In this document: positions 30,106-37,539 of the stretch, in pieces
Layout: every line of letters begins with the position of its first letter
Numbering within the stretch: position 1 is the stretch's first letter
Origin: Candidatus Accumulibacter cognatus
Lineage (GTDB): Bacteria > Pseudomonadota > Gammaproteobacteria > Burkholderiales > Rhodocyclaceae
NCBI GenBank assembly: GCA_013414765.1
Contig: CP058708.1
Location: 4,459,553-4,523,552, forward strand
DNA length: 64,000 nt
Reading direction: 5' to 3'
The notes under the pieces: model-generated
Databases searched by the model: none
Told to the model about the DNA's origin: nothing
What the model saw: only the letters and a program-made list of their open reading frames with translations
Program-made: the position numbers and the translations under genes

Positions 30106-30322
30106 GTGGAGTACTTCATGCTGAGCCGTCGGGCGGCGGTCTTCGGTCGGTATCGCCGGGAATCGCCACGCCGGCAGGTGCTATGATGGCGGGCGCTTGT
30201 GCGATCCGGCGACGGGCCGGCTAGCGCAATGCACCCCCGGTCGAACCGGGACGTCCTCAAGCCTCGCCGCTGCCAAGTATTGCGACACGATGAACGTGCT
30301 TCAGGAGTGCAGGAGAAAACGC

Positions 30323-31492
30323 ATGAGCTATACGATTCGAACCCGCGACCAGCATCTTGCCGCCGACGGCCTGCCGAAGCGCATACTCGCGCTCGACGGC
30401 GGCGGCTTGCGCGGCATTCTCACGCTGGGCATTCTCGAACGCATCGAGCGAATGCTCGCCGAGCGGCATCGCGCTGGCGACGACTTTCGCCTGGCGCACT
30501 ACTTCGACCTGATCGCCGGCACGTCTACCGGCGCGATCATCGCCGCCGCGCTGGCCAAGGGAATGCGCGTCGCCGAAGTGCTCGCCGAGTACCGTCAGCT
30601 CGGCAGCAAGGTTTTCGCGAAGAGCCTGTTCCGCAAAGGCGTGCTGCGCGCCAAATACGAAGCCAGCACGCTGAGCAAAGAGCTGCAGCGCGTCTATGGC
30701 GACGACACGACCCTGGGCAGTGATCGCCTGCTGACCGGCCTCGTCGTCGTCACCAAGCGGCTCGACACCGGCAGCCCGTGGCCGCTGATGAACAACCCGC
30801 GCGGCCGCTATTTCCACGGCGACGGCAAGGGACGCATCGGCAATGGCGACTACCCGCTGTGGCAGGTCGTTCGCGCCTCGACCGCTGCGCCGTCGTATTT
30901 CGACCCTGAAAAGATCACCATCGCTGCTGGCCAGGGCAGTATCGGGCAGGAAGGCCTGTTCGTCGATGGCGGCGTCAGCCCGTACAACAACCCGGCGCTG
31001 CAGGCACTGATGGTCGCCACGCTCGACGGCTACCGCATCGGCTGGCCGAGCGGCGCCGACAAGCTGCTGCTCGTCTCGCTCGGCACCGGCCGGCCCGACC
31101 CCGCAGTCGCCCAGGCCGGAATCGCCGCCGGACAGGCGATCCAGGCGCTGCTGGCGATGATGGAAGACGTCGCGACGATGCAGCAGACGCTGCTGCAGTG
31201 GCTCAGCTCGAGCCCGACCGCACGCACGATCGACCGCGAAGTCGGCGACCTGCGCCACGACCTGCTCGCCGGCGCGCCGCTGCTGACCTATCTGCGCTAC
31301 GACCTGGAACTGGCCGCCGAACAGGTGCGCGCGCTGGCCCCCGAATTGCGCGACGACCAGCGCGTCGCCTCGCTCAGCGAGATGGACGCGCCGGAGAACA
31401 TGGAGGTGCTGCACCGGCTCGGAATGCTCGTCGGCGAACGCGACGTCCAGGCGCATGACTTCCCCGCGCACTTCGACCTGCCGGCCGGGTAG
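30323..31492 (+). CDS. Patatin-like phospholipase
   Basis: 389 residues; AGGAGA precedes the ATG at 30323. The oxyanion loop DGGGLRGI (from residue 25), the nucleophile elbow GTSTG (residues 66-70) and the catalytic Asp in FVDGGVSPYNNPALQAL give the complete Ser-Asp dyad, so lipid hydrolysis is plausible. The C-terminal third is helical and lacks a known domain. Patatins act as membrane-damaging effectors in several bacterial immune systems (for example CBASS). It is the first gene of the island and points toward the TIR and MoxR genes. An alternative is a lipid-turnover enzyme unrelated to defence. Confidence 0.88.
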   Translation: MSYTIRTRDQHLAADGLPKRILALDGGGLRGILTLGILERIERMLAERHRAGDDFRLAHYFDLIAGTSTGAIIAAALAKGMRVAEVLAEYRQLGSKVFAKSLFRKGVLRAKYEASTLSKELQRVYGDDTTLGSDRLLTGLVVVTKRLDTGSPWPLMNNPRGRYFHGDGKGRIGNGDYPLWQVVRASTAAPSYFDPEKITIAAGQGSIGQEGLFVDGGVSPYNNPALQALMVATLDGYRIGWPSGADKLLLVSLGTGRPDPAVAQAGIAAGQAIQALLAMMEDVATMQQTLLQWLSSSPTARTIDREVGDLRHDLLAGAPLLTYLRYDLELAAEQVRALAPELRDDQRVASLSEMDAPENMEVLHRLGMLVGERDVQAHDFPAHFDLPAG

Positions 31493-31566
31493 TTCCCGGC
31501 TCGCTCCGCGCCCACCCCGCGCACCATTCCCTCTACCTCCTGTCACCTGCCTGCCATTTACTGCCG

Positions 31567-31965
31567 ATGAACGCTCCCGCCACCCGCCGCCGCTACCGCC
31601 GCCGTGCCGACCAGGCCGTCGCCGCCGTCCAGCTCAACCTCGAAACACCGGGCCTGCACTACCACAAGTGGGGCAACGAACAGTTCGCCAAGCCGGGTGA
31701 CTGGCTGGTCGACAATGGTGGCGATGTCTACACCATCGACGCCGGAACGTTTGCCCGCACCTACCGGCGCGTCGGCTGCGGCGCGTACGTCAAGAGCACG
31801 CCGGTCTGGGCCGAGCAGGCAGCGGCTGCCGGCAGCGTCGCGACTCAGGAAGGCCATACGGCATACGAGGCCGGCGACTGGCTGGTCAGCAACCGCGAGG
31901 ACGGCGGCGACGCGTACGCGATCAGCGCCGGGAAGTTCGCGCGCCTCTACGAACCCGACGAATAA
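31567..31965 (+). CDS. PGDYG-domain small protein
   Basis: 132 residues with two related halves: KPGDWLVDNGGDVYTIDAGT then FARTYRRV, and AGDWLVSNREDGGDAYAISA then GKFARLYE. This repeated P/A-G-D-W-L-V pattern matches the PGDYG family. The role is unknown. It sits 75 bases after the patatin gene and 27 before the next, so is probably co-transcribed. The N-terminus is very basic (RRRYRRR). Confidence 0.7.
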   Translation: MNAPATRRRYRRRADQAVAAVQLNLETPGLHYHKWGNEQFAKPGDWLVDNGGDVYTIDAGTFARTYRRVGCGAYVKSTPVWAEQAAAAGSVATQEGHTAYEAGDWLVSNREDGGDAYAISAGKFARLYEPDE

Positions 31966-31992
31966 GCGGCGCCACTGGCGGGGAGGTGTGCG

Positions 31993-34008
31993 ATGCGCTA
32001 CTTCGTCATTCGCGGCTTCGGCGTCAAGCGCGACGGCTCGGGGAACGAATTCGACTTCGAGCGCACCGACCGCGAGCTGATCGCGCCGGCACTGGCGCTG
32101 TGCGACTTCGAGGGCGGCACGACCGGCGAGATTCCCGACTCGGGAAGCATCCACGACGACATGTACCGGCTGATCCTCCAGGCCGACGTCGTCGTCTGCG
32201 ACATCAGCGTGCATAACGCCAACGTCTTCTACGAGCTCGGCGCGCGGCACGCGCTGCGCAGGAAGCGCACGGTGCTCCTCAAGTGCAGCGAATCGGCCGA
32301 CCGGACGCCCTTCGATCTCGGCGACTTCCGCTACCTGCCCTACTCGTGCGAGCGCCCGGCCGACGCCGTGCCGGCACTCGTCGCCGCGATCCGCCGCGGC
32401 GCAGCGAGCGAACGCGAAACCGACAGCCCGATTTTTCGTGCGCTGCGCGACCTGCCCGAAGCGCCGTCCGACGCCGCCGTGCCGAACGACTTCGTGCAGG
32501 AAGTGCAGCGCGCGAAAGTCGCGCGCGACCGCGGCTGGCTCCTGATGCTCGCCGACGAGCTGCGCAACCTGCCTTTCGAGCGCCCCGGCCTGCGCCTGGT
32601 CGCCTTCGCCCAGCAGGCGATCGAAGACTTCGAAGCGGCGCGCGACAGCCTCGAACGCCTGCTGCGCCTCGGCGACCGCCAGACCGGCGTGCGCTTCGCG
32701 CTGGCCAACATCTACGAGCGCGGCTACCGGCGCAGCGGCAGGCCCGAGCTGATGGATCGCGCCGAACGCGCGCTCGACGACGTCCTGCAGCGCCCCGACC
32801 TGCCGGCCAGCGAGCACGCCGAAGCGCTCGCGCTACGCGGGCGCAACCTCAAGACGCTGTGGCGCCAGGGTTTCGAGGGCATCGCCGACACCGGCGAGCG
32901 GCGCGCACGCGCGTGCAAGCGCCAACTGCTCGATAGCTGGCAGGCCTACCGCGAGTCGTTCCAGCGCGATCTCAATTCGTTCTACTGCGGCATCGCCTGC
33001 CTGCAGGTCGGCCACGCGCTGCTCTCGCTGTCGGGCGAAAGGCGCTGGAAGGCGATGTTCCGCAGCCCGCGCGAAGCGGCGCGGCAGCGCGGCGAGCTGC
33101 AGGATGAGCTGCGCACGCTGCGCCACGTCGTCGCCGCGGCGATCGAGCGCGGCCTCGCGCACGGCAGCGAGAGCGACCGCTGCTGGGCGCGCATCAGCCG
33201 CGCCGACCTGCGCTTCCTCACCGATGACGAAGCCGGGCTGAACGCCGACCCGTCGATCCTGCTCGACGACTACGAACACGCACTGCTCGGCCTCGAACCG
33301 TTCTACCGCGGCGCGGCGATCGGCCAGTTGCAACTGTTCGCCGCGATCGGCCTGCGCGCGGCGATCGCCGAGGCGCTGATCGCCGCACTGCGCCGCGACG
33401 AGCCGCCAGCGGCCGCGCCGCCGCACCTCGTGCTCTTCGCCGGCCATCAGATCGACGAAGCCGGCCGCAGGCCGCCGCGCTTCCCGGCGCACGCCGAGCA
33501 GACCGCGCGCGAGCTGCTGCGCGAGCGCTTCGTGCGCCTGCGCGAGCAACACGGGCCGCTGCTGCTGCTCGCCTCGGCCGCTCCCGGCGCCGACATCCTG
33601 GCACACGAAGTCTGCGCCGAACTCGGCATCCCGACGCTGCTCTGCCTGCCGATGCCGCTCGAAGACGTCTCCGCGCTGGCTTTCGGCAAGCACGACGGCT
33701 GGCGCAACCGCCTGCTCGCGCTGGCGCGCCAGCACACCGAAGCGATCCGCGTGCTGCAGGATGGCCCCGAGCTGCCGCACTGGCTCAACGAACGCAAGCC
33801 CGAACTCTGGCAGCGCGGAATCCGCTGGATCGTCCGCTCGGCGCAGGCGTCGCGCTGCAACGCGCGCACGCTGCTCGCCCTGTGGGACGGCGACGAGAAC
33901 GACTCCTCGACCGGTGGCGTCGCCGAAGTCGTGCGCCAGGCACGCGGAACCGGCGCGTTCGCGATCGAGCCGATCGACAGCCGGCAACTGCTCGCGGCGA
34001 GCGGCTAA
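31993..34008 (+). CDS. Deoxyribosyltransferase-like / TRAFs-binding / SLOG protein
   Basis: 671 residues; GGGGAGG precedes the start. N-terminal domain (about 1-130): a Rossmann-like fold with ADVVVCDISVHNANVFYELG, the signature of nucleoside-deoxyribosyltransferase-like and related nucleotide-sensing domains. Middle (about 150-470): a helical TPR-like region resembling the MAP3K TRAFs-binding (DUF4071) family (LVAFAQQAIEDFEAARDSLE, ALANIYERGYRRSGRPELMD). C-terminal (about 475-665): a SLOG-like domain (HLVLFAGHQIDEAGRRPPRF, LLLASAAPGADILAHEVCAE, LGIPTLLCLPMP). It could be a nucleotide-signal sensor or adaptor of the island. No enzymatic activity is proven by motif. Confidence 0.75.
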   Translation: MRYFVIRGFGVKRDGSGNEFDFERTDRELIAPALALCDFEGGTTGEIPDSGSIHDDMYRLILQADVVVCDISVHNANVFYELGARHALRRKRTVLLKCSESADRTPFDLGDFRYLPYSCERPADAVPALVAAIRRGAASERETDSPIFRALRDLPEAPSDAAVPNDFVQEVQRAKVARDRGWLLMLADELRNLPFERPGLRLVAFAQQAIEDFEAARDSLERLLRLGDRQTGVRFALANIYERGYRRSGRPELMDRAERALDDVLQRPDLPASEHAEALALRGRNLKTLWRQGFEGIADTGERRARACKRQLLDSWQAYRESFQRDLNSFYCGIACLQVGHALLSLSGERRWKAMFRSPREAARQRGELQDELRTLRHVVAAAIERGLAHGSESDRCWARISRADLRFLTDDEAGLNADPSILLDDYEHALLGLEPFYRGAAIGQLQLFAAIGLRAAIAEALIAALRRDEPPAAAPPHLVLFAGHQIDEAGRRPPRFPAHAEQTARELLRERFVRLREQHGPLLLLASAAPGADILAHEVCAELGIPTLLCLPMPLEDVSALAFGKHDGWRNRLLALARQHTEAIRVLQDGPELPHWLNERKPELWQRGIRWIVRSAQASRCNARTLLALWDGDENDSSTGGVAEVVRQARGTGAFAIEPIDSRQLLAASG

Positions 34009-34054
34009 CGGTCATGACTTTTCCAGCCCCCCGATCATGAAAGTCATGACCGTT
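34007..34054. promoter_or_regulatory. 15-bp perfect inverted repeat
   Basis: AACGGTCATGACTTT (34007-34021) and its exact complement AAAGTCATGACCGTT (34040-34054), separated by 18 bases, begin inside the stop codon of the preceding gene. No T-run follows, so it is not a classical terminator; it may be an RNA stem or operator. A second hairpin repeat CCCTCTCCC/GGGGAGAGGG lies at 34068-34090. Confidence 0.5.
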
Positions 34055-34190
34055 TCCCTCCCCCAATCCCTCTCCCGCGAGGGGAGAGGGGAGGTTCGCG
34101 AGTCGCTGACACGACTTTCACATTAAAGCGCAGGACGCAGCCCGCAGGCCTTTCCCCAATCTCAATCCCCGAGCCCCTGACTCCCCACCC

Positions 34191-35522
34191 ATGCCACTCA
34201 AACTTTTCGTCAGCCACAGCTCGCGCCTGCGCGACGACGAGACCAGCGACGCGCAGGCGCAGGCGAACTGGCGGTTGCTGCTCGACCTTCCCGGGCAGAT
34301 GGAGCAGGTCTACAGCTCGCAGGTGGAAGTGCTCGTCGACCACGACGAGCTTCACGCCGGAGACGATTGGGAAACGGTGCTGCATGGTTTGCTCTGGGAC
34401 TGTGACGCTGCCCTGATCGTGTTTTCGCGCCGCGCCGTCGAGGAATCCGATTGGGTGAAACTCGAAGCGACGGTTCTCGACAGCCGCGCGAGGAACGACC
34501 CCGGATTCCACCTGGTCCCCGTTCTGCTCGCCGGCCAGACGACCGTCGCCGACCTCGACCAAGGCTTCTTTGCAGCCCTCCGACTCAAGCGGCTGCAAGC
34601 GATTTCCGGAGTCAGCAGCGCGCAGGAGATCGTCGCCCGACTACGGCCGATCCTCGGCGAGCCCGAAACGCTGTTCAGCGGCCAGCCGAGTGCCTACCGG
34701 CAGACCTGCACGGCAGTCGAGGCGTGGCTCGCGCGCAACCTCGGCCAGAAAGTCTTGGAAGCGCTCTGGGACAAGCTGTGTCCGGGGTGCCGGCCGTGCG
34801 TCGCGCACCCGGATCGCGCGACGCGCTACGCAAGGTCGATTGCCGCGCACCTCCTCGAAGACGGCGAGGACACGCTGCGCCGTACGCAAAAGCTTCTTGA
34901 CCACCTGCTGAGCGCCGGACACAACGGCAACCACTGCGCCGGCCTGCTCAAGTGCCTGAACGCGCAATGGATCAAGCCGAACGCCGCCGCGTGTCTGACC
35001 GAGAAAGACGCCGGCGCCAAAGCCCTGGTACTGAACGGCGCATTCCTGGCTGCCGAGGACCCGGATTTCCCCGAGCGACCCTACTACACGCTGAATCGTT
35101 ACCTGAAGCGCGCCTGGCCTGAAACGCGCCGCTTCCAGTGGGTTCCAATCGCCCGGATACCTACCGACCGAGAAGTCGCCGACGAAGTTTGCGAGCAACT
35201 GCGCGCGCAATTGTGCCGGGGCAGCCGCGCCAACGACGAAGCACTGCGCCGGCGCCTCAGCAGCCTGCGCGCGGACGACTGGCAGATCGTCGTCTTCATC
35301 GCTCCGACATTGTGGCCCGACCGCGATGCACGCCTCGTCGACGACCTGCGAACGCTGCACGGCCAGTACCAGGGGCTGCTCGTCGTGCTCGGCATCGACG
35401 ACGACATGCCTGCCGGCCTGCCCGAGGGAGTCCGCGTGGTCGACCCCGCGCTGAACCTGCTCGTCGAGGAGAAGCAGCACGATTGCGAACTCGACACCTG
35501 GGATTTGATCAAGAACAGTTAG
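34191..35522 (+). CDS. TIR-domain protein
   Basis: 443 residues. The N-terminal 160 residues form a TIR domain: LKLFVSHSSRLRDDETSD start, then LVDHDELHAGDDWETVLHGL, AALIVFSRRAVEESDWVKLE with the Glu expected of NAD-cleaving TIRs, and HLVPVLLAG. The C-terminal part (about 270-443: WVPIARIPTDREVADEVCEQ, DDWQIVVFIAPTLWPDRDAR) looks like a STAND-derived inactive domain, tentative. TIR proteins usually deplete NAD+ or make signalling nucleotides on infection. No strong ribosome site is seen. It is separated from upstream genes by hairpins, so may start its own transcript with the MoxR and vWA-like genes. Confidence 0.85.
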   Translation: MPLKLFVSHSSRLRDDETSDAQAQANWRLLLDLPGQMEQVYSSQVEVLVDHDELHAGDDWETVLHGLLWDCDAALIVFSRRAVEESDWVKLEATVLDSRARNDPGFHLVPVLLAGQTTVADLDQGFFAALRLKRLQAISGVSSAQEIVARLRPILGEPETLFSGQPSAYRQTCTAVEAWLARNLGQKVLEALWDKLCPGCRPCVAHPDRATRYARSIAAHLLEDGEDTLRRTQKLLDHLLSAGHNGNHCAGLLKCLNAQWIKPNAAACLTEKDAGAKALVLNGAFLAAEDPDFPERPYYTLNRYLKRAWPETRRFQWVPIARIPTDREVADEVCEQLRAQLCRGSRANDEALRRRLSSLRADDWQIVVFIAPTLWPDRDARLVDDLRTLHGQYQGLLVVLGIDDDMPAGLPEGVRVVDPALNLLVEEKQHDCELDTWDLIKNS

Positions 35523-35546
35523 CAAGGAAGAACACGAAAGAACACG

Positions 35547-36509
35547 ATGAGCAAACGAGCCTCCTGGGAGCTGGTTCCTCCCGCCGACGCCTGCTTCGCC
35601 GGCGACCCGAACCGCAAGATCGATCCCTACCTTTTCTCCGCCGAGGCGGTCACGGCACTGCGGGTCGCTCTGGTGACGCAACGACCATTGCTCGTAGCTG
35701 GTCTTCCGGGTTGCGGCAAAACCTGCCTCGCCGAGGCGCTGGCCGCCGAGATCGGCTGGACCTTCCTGTGCGAGACGATCACTTCGCGCACGCGGCTCGA
35801 AAAACTTACCGTCGAGATCGATCACCTGAGTCGCCTGCACGACGCGCAACGCGCCGCAGCGACCAACGGTGCGTGCGCGCTGAAAGCCGACGAGGCCTAC
35901 TATCGCCCCGGAGTCTTCTGGTGGGCCCTCGACCGCGGCAGCGCAAGCAGGCACAACCTCTCAGCAGACGACGCCAGGCAATGCGGCATCTGCGATGCAT
36001 TCCCGGGAATCGAACGGACGCGCAAAGCGCCGCCACACGGGACCGTGCTGCTGATCGACGAGATCGACAAGGCCGAGCCCGACCTGCCGAACGACCTTCT
36101 CGAACCGATCGACCGGCGTCGCTTTCGGCTGCCGAACGGGAAGTACGTGTCGGCGAGCCCGGAGCACGAGTTGCTGACGGTGATCACCACCAACCGCGAA
36201 CGCGAATTGCCGCAGGCATTCCTGCGCCGTTGCGTCAGCCTCGTTCTCGACGAACCCACCCCGGATCGACTCGTCGCGATTGCGCGCAAGCACTACGCCG
36301 ACGCCAACCTCGGCCGTGTCGAAGCGCTCGCGGCGAAGATGACCGGGTTCCGCGCCAAGGCCAGGGAGATGGGTCGGCGGCCTCCGGGAACGAGCGAGTT
36401 TCTCGACGCCGTACGCGCCAGCGAAAAGTTCGACATCCGGATCAGCGCCGACGATCCCGTGTGGCGGCAGGTCGAGCGCGCCGTGCTACTCAAACCTGGC
36501 GAGCCGTAA
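35547..36509 (+). CDS. MoxR-family AAA+ ATPase
   Basis: 320 residues. Walker A GLPGCGKT at about 52-59, Walker B TVLLIDEIDKAEPDLPNDLL, sensor region ELLTVITTNRERELPQAF and arginine finger LRRCV are all present, so it should hydrolyse ATP. A small C-terminal lid follows. MoxR ATPases work with vWA proteins as regulated chaperones; the next gene encodes a vWA-like protein and starts one base after this stop. In ternary conflict systems such a pair controls an effector such as the FGE-domain protein. Confidence 0.9.
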   Translation: MSKRASWELVPPADACFAGDPNRKIDPYLFSAEAVTALRVALVTQRPLLVAGLPGCGKTCLAEALAAEIGWTFLCETITSRTRLEKLTVEIDHLSRLHDAQRAAATNGACALKADEAYYRPGVFWWALDRGSASRHNLSADDARQCGICDAFPGIERTRKAPPHGTVLLIDEIDKAEPDLPNDLLEPIDRRRFRLPNGKYVSASPEHELLTVITTNRERELPQAFLRRCVSLVLDEPTPDRLVAIARKHYADANLGRVEALAAKMTGFRAKAREMGRRPPGTSEFLDAVRASEKFDIRISADDPVWRQVERAVLLKPGEP

Positions 36510-36510
36510 A

Positions 36511-37539
36511 GTGCCACGAAGGCAGACAGTGAATCCGCCGCGTAGGGGCGAAATCCATCTCGGCGAGCTGCTCACCGTACTGGCCAAGCTGCAGCCAGGC
36601 GATGCGGCAACGGCGCGGGCGATTGCCGCCAGCCTTGGTTTCGGCCTGTCCGCGCCGGACATCGCGACCTCGACCAAGGAGAGCGAGCGCATTTACGATC
36701 GTGGCCAGCAGAGCGCTCGGCGCCAGACGAGACGGCTGGCCGAGAAGAAGCCGCCGGGTCTCGCAGCGCCGCCACGATCGCCAGCGCCCGTCGATCTGCC
36801 GGCGCAAAAGCTGCGCGCAACACTAAAGGCCATTGATCCGCAATCGCCGACCGCCCTCCCGGAAAAGCCCGCGTGGATCAGTAGCGGCTACCAGCGCCTC
36901 GATCTGCGGCGTACCATCCCGTTGCCCCGCGCGAACCTCTTTCCCGCACGTACCGTGCGCGGCGTGTTCACCGCCGCGTTATCGACGCCGCGCGCCGGCG
37001 AGCAACTCGACGTCGACGCGCTGCTGCGCCACCTGATCGAGGGCTGCCTGCCGCGTGCGCTGCCTAGACTGCCGGAGGAAACGCTGGCGCGTGGCTGTCA
37101 GTTGCTGCTCAATTTCAGCGACAGCATGCTGCCCCTGTGGGAAGACCTGCGCCATCTCTCGCAGCAGTTCGTGGACGTGCTCGGCAGGGAACGCGTGTCC
37201 GTATTCGAGTTCGACACGCTGCCCGGCGACGCGCACTGCTGGCCGCCGGAGAGAGACGATCCGGTCCCGTGGCAGCCCGAACCCGGACGCCCGGTTGTCG
37301 TCGCCACCGGTTTCGGCGCGCCCGGCCGGCGCGTTCCTCGCTTCGCCGGCGACGGCTGGCACGATTTCGTCGGCCGCTGCGCCAGGCAGGGATCTCCGCT
37401 GAACATCCTGATCCCCTGGTCGCCAGCCTGCTGGCCGAGCGACCTCGGGCCGCACGCGCGGCTCGTGCATTGGCACGAGCGGACGAGCGCGGCGATGCTC
37501 TCGCGGCGCACCGACCGCGCAGGCGCCTGGCCGCGATGA
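36511..37539 (+). CDS. Degenerate vWA-like partner of MoxR
   Basis: 342 residues from a GTG one base after the MoxR stop. The N-terminal 110 residues are basic and disordered-looking. From about residue 190, CQLLLNFSDSMLPLWEDLRH has the shape of a vWA first strand and MIDAS (D-x-S-x-S), but the first Asp is Asn (NFSDS). PVVVATGFGAPGRRVPRF and LNILIPWSPACWPSDLG fit later strands. It resembles the vWA-like proteins linked to MoxR and FGE-domain genes in actinobacterial and proteobacterial conflict loci. It overlaps the following gene by ATGA. Confidence 0.6.
   Translation: MPRRQTVNPPRRGEIHLGELLTVLAKLQPGDAATARAIAASLGFGLSAPDIATSTKESERIYDRGQQSARRQTRRLAEKKPPGLAAPPRSPAPVDLPAQKLRATLKAIDPQSPTALPEKPAWISSGYQRLDLRRTIPLPRANLFPARTVRGVFTAALSTPRAGEQLDVDALLRHLIEGCLPRALPRLPEETLARGCQLLLNFSDSMLPLWEDLRHLSQQFVDVLGRERVSVFEFDTLPGDAHCWPPERDDPVPWQPEPGRPVVVATGFGAPGRRVPRFAGDGWHDFVGRCARQGSPLNILIPWSPACWPSDLGPHARLVHWHERTSAAMLSRRTDRAGAWPR

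Noticed and set aside
30182..30260. Possible tRNA-like fold (CCCCGGTCGAACCGGG) upstream of the patatin gene
   Set aside because: No GTTCGANNC loop, no acceptor stem and no anticodon arm; I see no tRNA in the window.
30323..31492. Patatin as a CBASS effector
   Set aside because: No CD-NTase, Cap2 or Cap3 gene in the island, so a CBASS label is not supported.
34191..35522. TIR protein as part of a Thoeris system
   Set aside because: No ThsA-type partner (SLOG-SIR2 or similar) is adjacent; the neighbouring SLOG protein has a different architecture.
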